Shown piece after piece: positions 14,949-24,028 of a DNA stretch of 64,000 nt. The stretch spans positions 434,001 to 498,000 of the forward strand of contig NZ_JAKUCN010000003.1 in the NCBI RefSeq assembly GCF_022808595.1, in the 5' to 3' direction. The position numbers were made by a program, and so were the translations under genes. A model generated the notes under the pieces. The model ran no database searches, had not been told where the DNA came from, and saw nothing but the letters and a program-made list of their open reading frames with translations. This stretch comes from Microvirga solisilvae. Lineage in GTDB: Bacteria; Pseudomonadota; Alphaproteobacteria; Rhizobiales; Beijerinckiaceae. The first letter of the stretch is position 1; each line of letters starts with the position of its first letter.

Positions 14949-16352
14949 ATGCTGATCCATCCGGACCGGCTGTTTCCTGCCGAGCCCGCTGCCCGCGATG
15001 TGGCGCGCAGGCTCTATGCGGAAATCCGGGATCTGCCGATCATCTCGCCGCATGGACACACGGATCCGCGTTGGTATGCGGAAAATGAAGCGTTTCCCGA
15101 TCCCGCAACGCTCTTTGTGGTTCCCGACCACTACATCTTCCGCATGCTCTACAGCCAGGGCGTTCGCTTGGAGGATCTCGGCATCCCCACAAAGGACGGG
15201 AGCCCCGTTGAGAAAGATCCCCGCACGATCTGGCGTCGCTTCGCGGAAAATTACCATCTCTTCCGCGGTACACCCACACGCGTATGGCTCGACCATACCT
15301 TTGAGACGCTCTTCGGCTTCACCGAGCGTCTGTCGGCGAAGAATGCCGATGCCTATTATGACCGCATCGACGAAGCCCTACGCGCGCCGGAGTTCCGCCC
15401 ACGCGCGCTCTTCGAGCGCTTCCGCATCGAGGCTATCGCCACTACGGAGAGCTCCCTCGATCCACTCAGGCATCATGAGACGATCCGCCAATCTGGTTGG
15501 AAGGGGCGCGTGGTCACGGCCTATCGTCCCGATCCGGTGGTCGATCCGGATTTCGACGGCTTCCGGCAGAACCTCGTGCGGTTCGGTGAAATCACGGGCT
15601 GCGATACATCAACTTGGAGCGGCTATCTGGAAGCGCATCGCAAGCGGCGCGCCTTCTTCCGCGATTATGGTGCGACATCAACCGATCACGGACATCCGAC
15701 TGCGCGGACCGCCGATCTCTCGAAGGCAAATGCCGAAGCGCTGTTCCGCCGCGTTTCGACGGGCGATTCCGGGTCCGGTGATGCTGAGCTGTTCCGTGCT
15801 CAGATGCTGACCGAGATGGCAGCAATGAGCGTAGAAGACGGGATGGTGATGCAGATCCATCCAGGCTCATTCCGCAATCATAACAACCAGATCTACAGCC
15901 GCTTCGGTCGTGACATGGGAGCTGATATTCCCTCGCAGACCGATTACGTGAGCGCCTTGAAACCTCTGCTCGACCGCTTCGGTAACGAGCCTAACCTGAC
16001 TCTCATTCTCTTCACGCTGGATGAAACGAGCTATTCACGGGAACTCGCGCCGCTCGCCGGCCACTATCCGGTGCTCAAGCTCGGCCCTGCTTGGTGGTTC
16101 TTCGATGCGCCGGAGGGAATGCGCCGCTTCCGTGAGCTCACGACGGAAACGGCCGGTTTCTACAACACCGTCGGCTTCAACGACGATACGCGTGCGTATC
16201 TTTCCATTCCCGCGCGCCACGATGTGGCTCGCCGTGTCGACTGCGCCTATCTCGCCAATCTCGTGACGACGCATCGCCTCAATGAGGATGAGGCGCATGA
16301 GGTGGCCTACGATCTCGCCTATCGCCTCGCCAAAGAGGCCTACAAGCTGTGA
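14949..16352 (+). CDS. uxaC: Glucuronate/galacturonate isomerase
   Basis: 467 residues, the normal UxaC length, from an ATG preceded by GAGGGAGA; the open frame extends to 14832 without a good ribosome site. The N-terminus has Ser-Pro-His-Gly-His-Thr-Asp-Pro, the metal-binding motif of the amidohydrolase-like barrel, and His-Pro-Gly-Ser-Phe-Arg-Asn-His-Asn near residue 305 is another family hallmark. It interconverts D-glucuronate with fructuronate and D-galacturonate with tagaturonate. First gene of the plus-strand arm, 51 bases before the importer's binding-protein gene. Confidence 0.95.
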   Translation: MLIHPDRLFPAEPAARDVARRLYAEIRDLPIISPHGHTDPRWYAENEAFPDPATLFVVPDHYIFRMLYSQGVRLEDLGIPTKDGSPVEKDPRTIWRRFAENYHLFRGTPTRVWLDHTFETLFGFTERLSAKNADAYYDRIDEALRAPEFRPRALFERFRIEAIATTESSLDPLRHHETIRQSGWKGRVVTAYRPDPVVDPDFDGFRQNLVRFGEITGCDTSTWSGYLEAHRKRRAFFRDYGATSTDHGHPTARTADLSKANAEALFRRVSTGDSGSGDAELFRAQMLTEMAAMSVEDGMVMQIHPGSFRNHNNQIYSRFGRDMGADIPSQTDYVSALKPLLDRFGNEPNLTLILFTLDETSYSRELAPLAGHYPVLKLGPAWWFFDAPEGMRRFRELTTETAGFYNTVGFNDDTRAYLSIPARHDVARRVDCAYLANLVTTHRLNEDEAHEVAYDLAYRLAKEAYKL

Positions 16353-16403
16353 GGACAGGCATGAGCCCTCGACGGCCATGCTGCACAGAACGGGAGGAAG
16401 ACC

Positions 16404-17594
16404 ATGACGAACCTGATCACCAGACGTAACTTCGTCGGCGGGGTCGCTGCCGGCGCGGGCCTTGCTGCGCTGGGCGGAAGAGCCTTGGCCCAGCAGCTGC
16501 CGCTGCCGACGAGCCCTGTCGCGCTCAACGTCATCGACGTCGCCGGTAACTTGGCGCTGACGCAGAAGGCCATCGAGAACTATCGCAAGGCCAAGCCCAA
16601 TCTCGTCTCGCGCATCACCTTCACGAAGGCTCCTGCGCCGGAACTTGCAGGCAAGATCAAGGCGCAGCAGGATGCTGGCCGCGTCGATATCGACCTCGTG
16701 CTTACCGGCACCGATGCACTTTCCGCAGGCATCGATCAGAAGCTCTGGGTCGAGCTCGTGCCGCAGCATGCGGGCTCATTGCCGAAGCTCGAAGACATCT
16801 ATCTTCCGGCGGCGGCCAAGATGCAGAGTCTCGCGAAGGGGCAGGGCGTCGTCGTGACCTATTATCCGTCAGGCCCGTTGCTCGAGTACATGCCGGAGAA
16901 GGTAAAGAATGTTCCGACCACAGCGGAGGAACTTCTCGCCTATACCAAGGCGAACCCCGGCCGCTTCATCTATGCGCGCCCCGCCAATTCCGGCCCTGGC
17001 CGCACCTTCATCATGGGTCTTCCCTACATTCTCGGAGACAGCAATCCGCAGGATCCGGCGAAGGGCTGGGACAAGACTTGGGCGTTCCTGAAAGAACTGG
17101 GGCAGAACATCGAGTATTATCCGTCCGGCACGGGCGCCGTGATGAAGGAACTCGGCGAAGGCTCCCGCGACATGACTGTTTCGACGACAGGCTGGGACAT
17201 CAACCCGCGCGTTCTCGGCGTCGTGCCCAAGGAGGCGAAGGTCGCGGCCCTTAAAGGCTTCCACTGGGTGGCGGACGCTCACTACATGTGCGTGCCCAAA
17301 GGTCTGACGAACGACAAGCTTGCCGTTCTCATCGACCTCATGAACTTCCTGCTCACCAAGGAGCAGCAGGCCTATACCTACGATGAAGGCTATTTCTATC
17401 CAGGTCCGGCCGTGAAGGATGTGACGCTCGACATGGCTCCGCCCGAGAGCCAGGCCGCCATCAAGGAATATGGCCGTCCCGAATACGAGAAGTGGATCGC
17501 TGAAAACCCGATCGAATTGCCGCTCCAGCCCGAACAAATGGTCGTCGCCTTCCGCATGTGGGACGAGCAAGTCGGCGGCGGAAAGCGCAAATAA
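16404..17594 (+). CDS. ABC transporter substrate-binding protein (PotD-like), Tat-exported
   Basis: 396 residues. The N-terminus Thr-Arg-Arg-Asn-Phe-Val-Gly-Gly followed by an Ala/Gly/Leu-rich stretch ending Ala-Leu-Ala-Gln is a twin-arginine signal, so the protein should be folded before export. The mature part is a type II periplasmic binding fold of the iron/spermidine/putrescine class. It is encoded between uxaC and the transporter's own ATPase, and uxuB follows the permeases, so a hexuronate or a uronate-containing oligosaccharide is the likely ligand rather than a polyamine. Ligand assignment is inference from context. Confidence 0.87.
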   Translation: MTNLITRRNFVGGVAAGAGLAALGGRALAQQLPLPTSPVALNVIDVAGNLALTQKAIENYRKAKPNLVSRITFTKAPAPELAGKIKAQQDAGRVDIDLVLTGTDALSAGIDQKLWVELVPQHAGSLPKLEDIYLPAAAKMQSLAKGQGVVVTYYPSGPLLEYMPEKVKNVPTTAEELLAYTKANPGRFIYARPANSGPGRTFIMGLPYILGDSNPQDPAKGWDKTWAFLKELGQNIEYYPSGTGAVMKELGEGSRDMTVSTTGWDINPRVLGVVPKEAKVAALKGFHWVADAHYMCVPKGLTNDKLAVLIDLMNFLLTKEQQAYTYDEGYFYPGPAVKDVTLDMAPPESQAAIKEYGRPEYEKWIAENPIELPLQPEQMVVAFRMWDEQVGGGKRK

Positions 17595-17612
17595 CAAGAG
17601 TAAGGATCCGCG

Positions 17613-18698
17613 ATGACCATTGCCCTTTCGCAATTCGATGAAGTCAGGCTCGATCGCGTGAGCCGCGACTTCGGGGCTCTCAACGCCCTGCGTGACGTTT
17701 CCCTCACCATCCGGCGGCGCGAGTTCATCGCGCTGCTCGGGCCGTCCGGCTGCGGGAAGTCGACGACGTTGAACTGCATCGCGGGTCTTCTTCCTGTGAC
17801 AGGCGGCGCGATCTGGCTCGACAAGAACCGAGTCGATACGCTTCGTCCAGAGGATCGCGGGTTCGGCATGGTGTTCCAGAACTATGCGCTCTTCCCGCAT
17901 CTCAATGTTCGCCAGAATATCGGTTTCGGCCTAAAGATGCGCGGGCGGCACAAGGCGGAGATCGATCGCAAGGTCGATGAAGCCTTGAGTCTCGTGCGCC
18001 TCCAGGGACAGGAGCACAAGCTTCCGGGACAACTCTCGGGCGGTCAGCAGCAGCGCGTGGCCATTGCTCGCGCTATCGTTATCGAACCGCCGCTGGTGCT
18101 CATGGACGAACCCTTGTCCAACCTCGATGCAAAGCTGCGTCTCGAAATGCGCGCCGAGATCCGACGCATTCATAACGAGCTGGGCGCAACCACCATTTAC
18201 GTGACACACGATCAGGACGAGGCTCTGTCGCTGGCCGACCGTATTGTGGTTCTGCGCGATGGCGTGGTTCGTCAGGTGGGAACACCGAAGGAGCTTTATG
18301 AGGCGCCTTCCCATCTCGATGTGGCGGATTTCATGGGCTTCCGCAATAAGCTCAAGGGTAAGGTTATCGAGAGCGACAATGGTCGCGCGATCATCGACGT
18401 GGAAGGTGCGCGGATCAGTGGTGTTGCCAGGGAGAGGCTGTTGGCAGGATCGAGCGCCTATGCGGCTATCCGCTCCGACGATCTCGAAGCCGGAGAGCCG
18501 GGACCGAATGCGCTGAAGGTCATTGTGGACACGATCGAGTATCGCGGCCGCGAATTCGTCGGAACCGCCCACACAGCCGGTGGTCTCGACGTCGTCTTCC
18601 GTTCGCATCAGGCTGTGGAGCCGGGTGCCTCCGTCTATCTGCGTGCGGACGATCAGCGCGTTCTCGTCTTCGCGGAGCCGATCCAGGGGAGAAGCTGA
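17613..18698 (+). CDS. ABC transporter ATP-binding protein (PotA-like)
   Basis: 361 residues with a complete nucleotide-binding domain: Walker A Gly-Pro-Ser-Gly-Cys-Gly-Lys-Ser-Thr (~45-53), signature Leu-Ser-Gly-Gly-Gln-Gln-Gln-Arg, Walker B Leu-Val-Leu-Met-Asp-Glu-Pro and the switch His in Val-Thr-His-Asp. A C-terminal TOBE-type region from about residue 240 is usual for PotA/UgpC importers. AAGGA lies upstream of the ATG. Its stop overlaps the ATG of the first permease by one base. Confidence 0.92.
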   Translation: MTIALSQFDEVRLDRVSRDFGALNALRDVSLTIRRREFIALLGPSGCGKSTTLNCIAGLLPVTGGAIWLDKNRVDTLRPEDRGFGMVFQNYALFPHLNVRQNIGFGLKMRGRHKAEIDRKVDEALSLVRLQGQEHKLPGQLSGGQQQRVAIARAIVIEPPLVLMDEPLSNLDAKLRLEMRAEIRRIHNELGATTIYVTHDQDEALSLADRIVVLRDGVVRQVGTPKELYEAPSHLDVADFMGFRNKLKGKVIESDNGRAIIDVEGARISGVARERLLAGSSAYAAIRSDDLEAGEPGPNALKVIVDTIEYRGREFVGTAHTAGGLDVVFRSHQAVEPGASVYLRADDQRVLVFAEPIQGRS

Positions 18699-19606
18699 TG
18701 GATGCTCTTGCACCAGCAACGGCCATCGAGCATGGGCCGAGCCTGCGCCAGCGTCTGGCAGCACGCGGCTTTGATGCGGTGACGCTTCTTGTCATCCCAG
18801 CAGCCATTTTCAGTTTGCTGCTTTTCGTTTATCCCTTCGCCTTCGGCTTCATTCTTTCCTTCGAGCCGAAAGCGGGCGGGTGGCTTGCCAATTATCAACG
18901 CTTCTTCTCGGATTCGTATCTCTACGACACGATTGCCAATACCCTTTGGCTCTCCGTTCCGACGACGCTCGTGAACCTGCTTCTGGCCGTTCCGATTGCG
19001 TTCCGTGTTCGCCTCATGCGTCATCAGCGCCTTCTCACGACGATCCTCGTTCTCCCGATCACGCTCGGAACAGTGCTCGTGGCAGAGGGGTTGCTGAACT
19101 ATCTTGGCCCTCAGGGATGGTTCAACCGTACTCTGATGACATTCGGTCTTATCTCTCAACCCTTGAAGCTCGTCCATAATTATTGGGGCGTGTTCGCATC
19201 CCTCGTCATTACGGGTTTCCCGTTCACCTTCCTGCTGACGCTTTCCTATGTGACGGGCATCGATCCTGCCCTGGAGCAGGCTGGCGCGACTCTGGGCGCG
19301 AATGCTTGGCAGCGGTTCCGGCATATCTATCTGCCGCTTCTCATGCCGGGCTTTGCGATCACCTTCTGTCTCTCGTTCGTGCAGGCCTTCTCGGTATTCC
19401 CCTCGGCTGTGTTGCTAGGTGAGCCTGCTGGCATCACACGCGTGATTTCGATTGCGGCCTATCAAGCTGCTTTCGAAGAGTACGATTATTCCATGGCATC
19501 CGCCGTTGCGATGATCATGGGCTTTGTCCAGCTCGCTATCGTGGTGGCTGTCCTGGCAGCTCGCGGCCTGTTCTACCGTGGCCCGGCATCCGGCGCGAAA
19601 GGGTAA
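18698..19606 (+). CDS. ABC transporter permease (PotB-like)
   Basis: 302 residues with about six membrane segments and the cytoplasmic-loop EAA motif in the form Gln-Ala-Gly-Ala-Thr-Leu-Gly-Ala-Asn-Ala-Trp-Gln-Arg-Phe near residue 195, which couples to the ATPase. Starts one base inside the ATPase stop, so translation is coupled. It pairs with the following permease to form the heterodimeric channel of the uronate-locus importer. Confidence 0.9.
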   Translation: MDALAPATAIEHGPSLRQRLAARGFDAVTLLVIPAAIFSLLLFVYPFAFGFILSFEPKAGGWLANYQRFFSDSYLYDTIANTLWLSVPTTLVNLLLAVPIAFRVRLMRHQRLLTTILVLPITLGTVLVAEGLLNYLGPQGWFNRTLMTFGLISQPLKLVHNYWGVFASLVITGFPFTFLLTLSYVTGIDPALEQAGATLGANAWQRFRHIYLPLLMPGFAITFCLSFVQAFSVFPSAVLLGEPAGITRVISIAAYQAAFEEYDYSMASAVAMIMGFVQLAIVVAVLAARGLFYRGPASGAKG

Positions 19607-19610
19607 ACCG

Positions 19611-20453
19611 ATGATCCGTGATACGACGATCGGCGCAAAGCTCTGGGCGGCCGCCATCTGGACGATTGTAGGCTTCTTCGTCCTCAACCTGCTGGCCATG
19701 ATTGCGACCGTGATCACGAGCTCGTTTGCGACACGTTGGCTCGGCACATGGCTGCCAGTTGGCTGGACAACGCGTTGGTACTCCTCCGCCTGGAGCGAGT
19801 TCCAGCTTTGGGACGTGCTTATGGTGACCTTCCAGGTGGTCGGTGCCGTGGTGCTGATTTCAGGAGCACTCGGCGTCACCGCAGCCTACGCGCTGGCGCG
19901 GCGGGACTTTGCCGGCAAGCGCCTCCTCGTCCTGCTCTTCCTGCTGCCGCTTCTCATCCCATCGATCACCTTCGGTATTCCCCTGGCGACAGTTCTCTAC
20001 AGGACAGGGCTTGCAGGAACATTCTGGGGCGTCGTCGCTGCCAATCTCGTGCCGACGGTTCCCTTCGTGATCCTGGTGATGATTCCGTTCATCGAGCAAA
20101 TCGATCCGAAGATCGAGGCCGCAGCGCGCGTATTCGGCGCCAACACCTTCAAGCTCTTCATCCATGTGCTGCTTCCGCTTCTCCTGCCTGGAATCCTGGC
20201 GGCGCTGCTGCTGGTTCTGGTCCGCACCATTGCCATGTTCGAGCTGACCTTCCTTGTGGCGGGACCCACGAGCCAGACACTCGTAGTGGCGCTCTATTAT
20301 GCGGTCTTCGCGGCAGGTGTGCGCGCGGTGCAGTCCATCGATGCCATGGCGGTGGTTTATATGGCCACGACATTGGTATGGCTCATTATTGCTCTACGCT
20401 TCGTCAACCCGACGCAGATCGTCACTCGCGCGAAGCAGCAGCCGGCGCATTGA
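19611..20453 (+). CDS. ABC transporter permease (PotC-like)
   Basis: 280 residues from ATG 19611, with AAAGGG seven bases upstream and five bases after the first permease's stop; the longer open frame back to 19524 overlaps the previous gene and is not used. Six membrane segments and the EAA-type loop Glu-Ala-Ala-Ala-Arg-Val-Phe-Gly-Ala-Asn-Thr-Phe mark it as the second permease of the importer. Confidence 0.9.
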   Translation: MIRDTTIGAKLWAAAIWTIVGFFVLNLLAMIATVITSSFATRWLGTWLPVGWTTRWYSSAWSEFQLWDVLMVTFQVVGAVVLISGALGVTAAYALARRDFAGKRLLVLLFLLPLLIPSITFGIPLATVLYRTGLAGTFWGVVAANLVPTVPFVILVMIPFIEQIDPKIEAAARVFGANTFKLFIHVLLPLLLPGILAALLLVLVRTIAMFELTFLVAGPTSQTLVVALYYAVFAAGVRAVQSIDAMAVVYMATTLVWLIIALRFVNPTQIVTRAKQQPAH

Positions 20454-20460
20454 GGACACA

Positions 20461-21942
20461 ATGGAAGATCGCTTGAACGAGGCCCTGCTCGGCCGGTTGC
20501 CGGAAGGGGTGGCGCATCCCCGTTATGACCGGAGCGCCATGACAACCGGCATCGTGCATCTCGGGGTCGGTGCTTTTCATCGCGCTCACCAAGCCGTTTA
20601 CACCGATGACGTCCTGGCGCGGGATCCACGCTGGGGCATCGTTGCTGCGAGCTTGCGGAGCGCTGATACATACGATGCTCTTGAGCCGCAGGATAGACTC
20701 TATACGCTCTCGGTCCGATCGAAGGAGGGTGAGGCTCTCCGCGTGATCGGCGCAATCAGCCGTGTCATTGTCGCTCCCCACGCCACAGATGACCTTTTGG
20801 CAGTCATGGCGGATCCCCGGACGCGTATCGTCACGTTGACGGTCACGGAAAAGGGCTATTGCCACGATCCGGCAACGGGGCAGCTGAACGAGACGCATCC
20901 TGACATCGTTCATGATTTGGCAAACCCGCGGACGCCGCGCTCGGCCCCTGGTTTCATCATCGAGGCGCTTCGCCGCCGCAGGGAGGCCGATGTGCCGCCT
21001 TTCACGGTTCTCACCTGCGACAATCTTCCATCAAATGGACGCACCGTGAAGCGCGTTCTCAGCCGCTTCGCCGAACTGGTCGATCCTTCCTTCGGCCGCT
21101 TCGTGGCCGATAAAGTCTCATGTCCCTCCACGATGGTGGATCGGATCGTGCCGGCCACCAGCAATGAGGATCGGGCACGAATCGCAAAAAGCCTCGGCGC
21201 CACTGATGCATGGCCTGTCGTGACCGAGCCTTTCACGCAATGGGTCATCGAGGATCGCTTTCCTCAGGGGCGACCGGCTTGGGAGGAAGCCGGTGCTGAA
21301 TTCGTCGCCGATGTGGAGCCCTACGAGCACATGAAGCTCAGGCTTCTTAATGGCAGCCATTCGACGCTTGCTTATCTCGGCTATCTCTCGGGCTATGAAA
21401 CGGTTGCTGATACCATGGCCGATCCGGCCTTCGTTCGTCTGATCGAGGGGCTGATGAAGGAGGAGGTGACACCAACCCTTCACATGCCGCCGGGAGCGGA
21501 TCTCACGTCATACAAGCGCGCGCTCATCGAACGCTTCAAGAACCCGGCTCTCAGGCACCGCACTTGGCAGATCGCGATGGACGGCTCGCAGAAACTGCCG
21601 CAGCGCCTGCTCGGCACTGTCCGTGACCGGCTTCAAAGCGGGGCGCCGATCAATCGGCTCGCCCTCGGCGTCGCGGCCTGGATGCGCTATGTGACGGGCA
21701 TCGACGAAAAGGGAAATGCAATCGACGTGCGGGACCCCATGGCCGGTGTCTTGCGTGAACGGGCAGACAGAGCCGGAGGAAGCCCCGAGCGACTGGCCGA
21801 AGAGTTATTCTCTCTTCGCGAAATATTCGGAGAAGACCTTCCTCATGACGAGCGGTTCACTGTTGCTGTAACGAACGCACTTAAACAGCTCTATGCGAAG
21901 GGCGCCCGGCAGACTGTCGCCGATATGACTACAGAAACGTGA
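20461..21942 (+). CDS. uxuB: Mannitol dehydrogenase family protein, probable fructuronate reductase
   Basis: 493 residues from ATG 20461, eight bases after the permease stop. The N-terminal Rossmann part has [14 protein letters not shown], and the catalytic Lys-Leu-Arg-Leu-Leu-Asn-Gly-Ser-His motif lies at about residue 293. Both are standard for polyol and aldonate dehydrogenases of this family. Next to uxaC and uxuA the expected reaction is NADH-linked reduction of D-fructuronate to D-mannonate. No separate tagaturonate reductase is present, so it may also serve the altronate branch. Mannitol dehydrogenase activity cannot be excluded from sequence alone. Confidence 0.88.
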   Translation: MEDRLNEALLGRLPEGVAHPRYDRSAMTTGIVHLGVGAFHRAHQAVYTDDVLARDPRWGIVAASLRSADTYDALEPQDRLYTLSVRSKEGEALRVIGAISRVIVAPHATDDLLAVMADPRTRIVTLTVTEKGYCHDPATGQLNETHPDIVHDLANPRTPRSAPGFIIEALRRRREADVPPFTVLTCDNLPSNGRTVKRVLSRFAELVDPSFGRFVADKVSCPSTMVDRIVPATSNEDRARIAKSLGATDAWPVVTEPFTQWVIEDRFPQGRPAWEEAGAEFVADVEPYEHMKLRLLNGSHSTLAYLGYLSGYETVADTMADPAFVRLIEGLMKEEVTPTLHMPPGADLTSYKRALIERFKNPALRHRTWQIAMDGSQKLPQRLLGTVRDRLQSGAPINRLALGVAAWMRYVTGIDEKGNAIDVRDPMAGVLRERADRAGGSPERLAEELFSLREIFGEDLPHDERFTVAVTNALKQLYAKGARQTVADMTTET

Positions 21943-21991
21943 TGTACAGCCAAGGGCTGTGACCTATAAAATTCGCCGAGGAGGATTCCCG

Positions 21992-22768
21992 GTGACTGAT
22001 TGGAATGCAGGCCAATATCTCAAATTCGAAGACGAGCGCACGCGACCATCGATGGATCTGCTTCGACGCGTGCCGCTGTCGGATCCGCAGAGCTGCGTTG
22101 ATATTGGCTGTGGGCCGGGAAACAGCACTGAATTGCTGGTCAATCGTTTCCCGGACGCACAGGTGAGCGGCATCGACAGTTCTGCTGCCATGCTCACCAA
22201 AGCTCGCGAACGGTTGCCCACGGTGATGTTCGAAGAAGAAGACATCGCCACATGGGAGCCCGAGAAGCGGTTCGATCTGATCTTCGCCAATGCCGTCCTG
22301 CAATGGATTCCCGATCATGCCGGTCTCCTTGCCCGCCTTGTTTCATTCCTGAAGCGTGGCGGCTACCTGGCAGTACAGATGCCCAATAATCTGGATGAGC
22401 CGTCCCACCGGCTCATGGCGGAGGTGGCCAAGGTCGGACCTTGGGCGGCCAAGCTGGGTTCAGCTGCGGCGGTAAGGGAGAAGATCGGTTCATTCGAGGA
22501 TTACTATGCGTGTCTGATGGCGGCCGGCTGCAAGGTGGATCTCTGGCAGACGACCTATGTTCACCCTCTTGAAGGTGCTGGCGCTATTGTCGAGTGGTTC
22601 AAGAGCACTGGGCTGAGGCCGTATCTTGACCCTCTCTCATCGGAGGAACGGACCGAGTATCTCCGCCTCTATACCGAAGAAATCGCAAGGGCCTATCCGG
22701 GTCAGTTCGATGGAAAGGTTCTCTTGCGGTTCCCCCGGTTCTTCTTCGTGGCGCAAAGGGTGGAATGA
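21992..22768 (+). CDS. tam: Trans-aconitate 2-methyltransferase
   Basis: 258 residues from GTG 21992, which has AGGAGGA six bases upstream and begins [11 protein letters not shown], the usual Tam start. The SAM-binding motif [10 protein letters not shown] is at ~34-43 and Ala-Val-Leu-Gln-Trp-Ile-Pro-Asp-His at ~100 is family-specific. It methylates trans-aconitate, a toxic by-product of the citrate cycle that inhibits aconitase. An in-frame GTG at 21959 lacks a ribosome site. Physically next to uxuB but metabolically unrelated. Confidence 0.93.
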   Translation: MTDWNAGQYLKFEDERTRPSMDLLRRVPLSDPQSCVDIGCGPGNSTELLVNRFPDAQVSGIDSSAAMLTKARERLPTVMFEEEDIATWEPEKRFDLIFANAVLQWIPDHAGLLARLVSFLKRGGYLAVQMPNNLDEPSHRLMAEVAKVGPWAAKLGSAAAVREKIGSFEDYYACLMAAGCKVDLWQTTYVHPLEGAGAIVEWFKSTGLRPYLDPLSSEERTEYLRLYTEEIARAYPGQFDGKVLLRFPRFFFVAQRVE

Positions 22769-22939
22769 CCCATCGGACGATTTTCGGCCGCAATCTGCTA
22801 GAGACATTGCCGCGTTCGATATATGCACAGGAGCGTGGGCGGAAGACTACCCTCTGACAAGCAGTTATGATTTTCTGACCCGCGAGGATCTGAAGCCGGG
22901 TGCCTGAGCAGGGTTGGCCAATAAAGTTTGAAGGTTGGT

Positions 22940-23782
22940 ATGATCAGATTGATTACCTGGAACATTCAGTGGGGTTTGGGCATCGACGGAACGGTCGATC
23001 TCAAGCGCATCGTCGATCATGCGCGCGCCATTGCGGACTTCGATATCCTCTGCCTACAAGAAGTTTCGGACAACTTTTCGGACCTGAAGGACAACAACGG
23101 TTCGAACCAATTCGCTGAACTGGCGGCCTTGCTTCCGGGCTATACTGCCATCGAAGGCGTGGCGCTCGACATTCCGGATGGAGCAGGAGGCCGCCGCCGC
23201 TTCGGCAACATGATCCTGTCCCGCCTGCCTGTTGCGCAGGTGTTGCGATACACTTTGCCATGGGAAGCTGCTGCGACCCGCAACATGCCGCGCCTTCTTA
23301 TCGAGGCCGTTGTCGAGACAAAGTCCGGGCCCCTGCGTGTTATGACAACGCATCTGGAATATTCGTCCAACACTTTGCGACGTGCGCAGGTCGAGGGAAT
23401 CCGCGAGGCTCATCGCGCCGCCTATGAACGGGTGCTGACGCCCCATGAGGACGGGCCTGGTACTTATGTGCTGCTCCCGAACTCGGCATCGGCTGTTTTG
23501 ACGGGTGATTTCAACATGAAGCCGAGTGACCCGATCAAATGGCGGATCTCGGATGCATTCGAAAATGGCGCTCCAGCCCTTCTTGACGCATGGCAATCTG
23601 TTCATGGGACGGAAGCGCACCCATACTCTTTCTGCATCTACGACCAGACCTATGGCGCGCCGCATTGTTGCGACTTCGTCTTCGTCACGGAGGATCTCGC
23701 GGGTCGCGTGTCGCGGATCGAGTACAAGCAGGAAACGCAAGCCTCAGACCACCAGCCTGTGCTGCTCGAATTAGACATGTAA
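22940..23782 (+). CDS. Endonuclease/exonuclease/phosphatase family protein
   Basis: 280 residues from ATG 22940, preceded by GAAGG; a TTG at 22928 is possible. All core motifs of the metal-dependent EEP fold are visible: Thr-Trp-Asn-Ile-Gln at the N-terminus, Leu-Gln-Glu-Val near residue 40, Thr-Thr-His-Leu-Glu in the middle, Gly-Asp-Phe-Asn-Met and the terminal Ser-Asp-His-Gln-Pro-Val. No signal peptide, so it is probably cytoplasmic. Members cleave phosphodiesters in DNA, RNA, phosphoinositides or small metabolites; the substrate cannot be told from the sequence. Confidence 0.88.
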   Translation: MIRLITWNIQWGLGIDGTVDLKRIVDHARAIADFDILCLQEVSDNFSDLKDNNGSNQFAELAALLPGYTAIEGVALDIPDGAGGRRRFGNMILSRLPVAQVLRYTLPWEAAATRNMPRLLIEAVVETKSGPLRVMTTHLEYSSNTLRRAQVEGIREAHRAAYERVLTPHEDGPGTYVLLPNSASAVLTGDFNMKPSDPIKWRISDAFENGAPALLDAWQSVHGTEAHPYSFCIYDQTYGAPHCCDFVFVTEDLAGRVSRIEYKQETQASDHQPVLLELDM

Positions 23783-23910
23783 GGACTTCCTACGGATCCT
23801 TTCTGATGACAGGGCAGGGGTGTCCTGGGTCATCGCGTCATGCGCCTTCTGCCATCCTATTCAGCGCTGTGCCGCTTAAAGGCGCAGCCCTGCCCACGCG
23901 ACCAGCACGG

Positions 23911-23950
23911 AACCAATTGCCAATTGGTTCGAGGTTGGTTTAGCTTGGTT
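23911..23950. promoter_or_regulatory. Candidate operator: palindrome plus three TTGGTT repeats
   Basis: AACCAATTG (23911-23919) and CAATTGGTT (23921-23929) form a perfect nine-base inverted repeat around one base. The right arm is the first of three TTGGTT hexamers at 23924, 23935 and 23945, spaced 11 and 10 bases, about one helical turn. TTGGT/ACCAA half-sites are typical for FadR-subfamily GntR repressors, and such a regulator is encoded just downstream. Autoregulation and control of the transporter operon are inferred. Confidence 0.6.
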
Positions 23951-23968
23951 GCGCTGCGGCTCCGCAAT

Positions 23969-23985
23969 ACGAAATAAAATTTCGT
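23969..23985. promoter_or_regulatory. Second palindrome before the GntR regulator gene
   Basis: ACGAAAT (23969-23975), three A residues, then ATTTCGT (23979-23985): a perfect seven-base inverted repeat. It overlaps an in-frame GTG at 23984 that could start the regulator, and lies 18 bases after the TTGGTT array. It could be a second binding site or form a small RNA hairpin in the leader. Confidence 0.4.
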
Positions 23986-24028
23986 GAAGTGGGCCAGCAG
24001 AGGATTGGCTCGCGTTGGACCGCATTGC

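Noticed and set aside
16869-17900. Minus-strand frame of 343 residues opposite the binding-protein and ATPase genes
   Set aside because: Antisense to two clear genes, spans their boundary, and its composition is that of a reversed coding strand.
21946-21960. ACAGCC-AAG-GGCTGT hairpin between uxuB-like and tam
   Set aside because: Only six base pairs and no T-run; likely chance or a minor mRNA structure.
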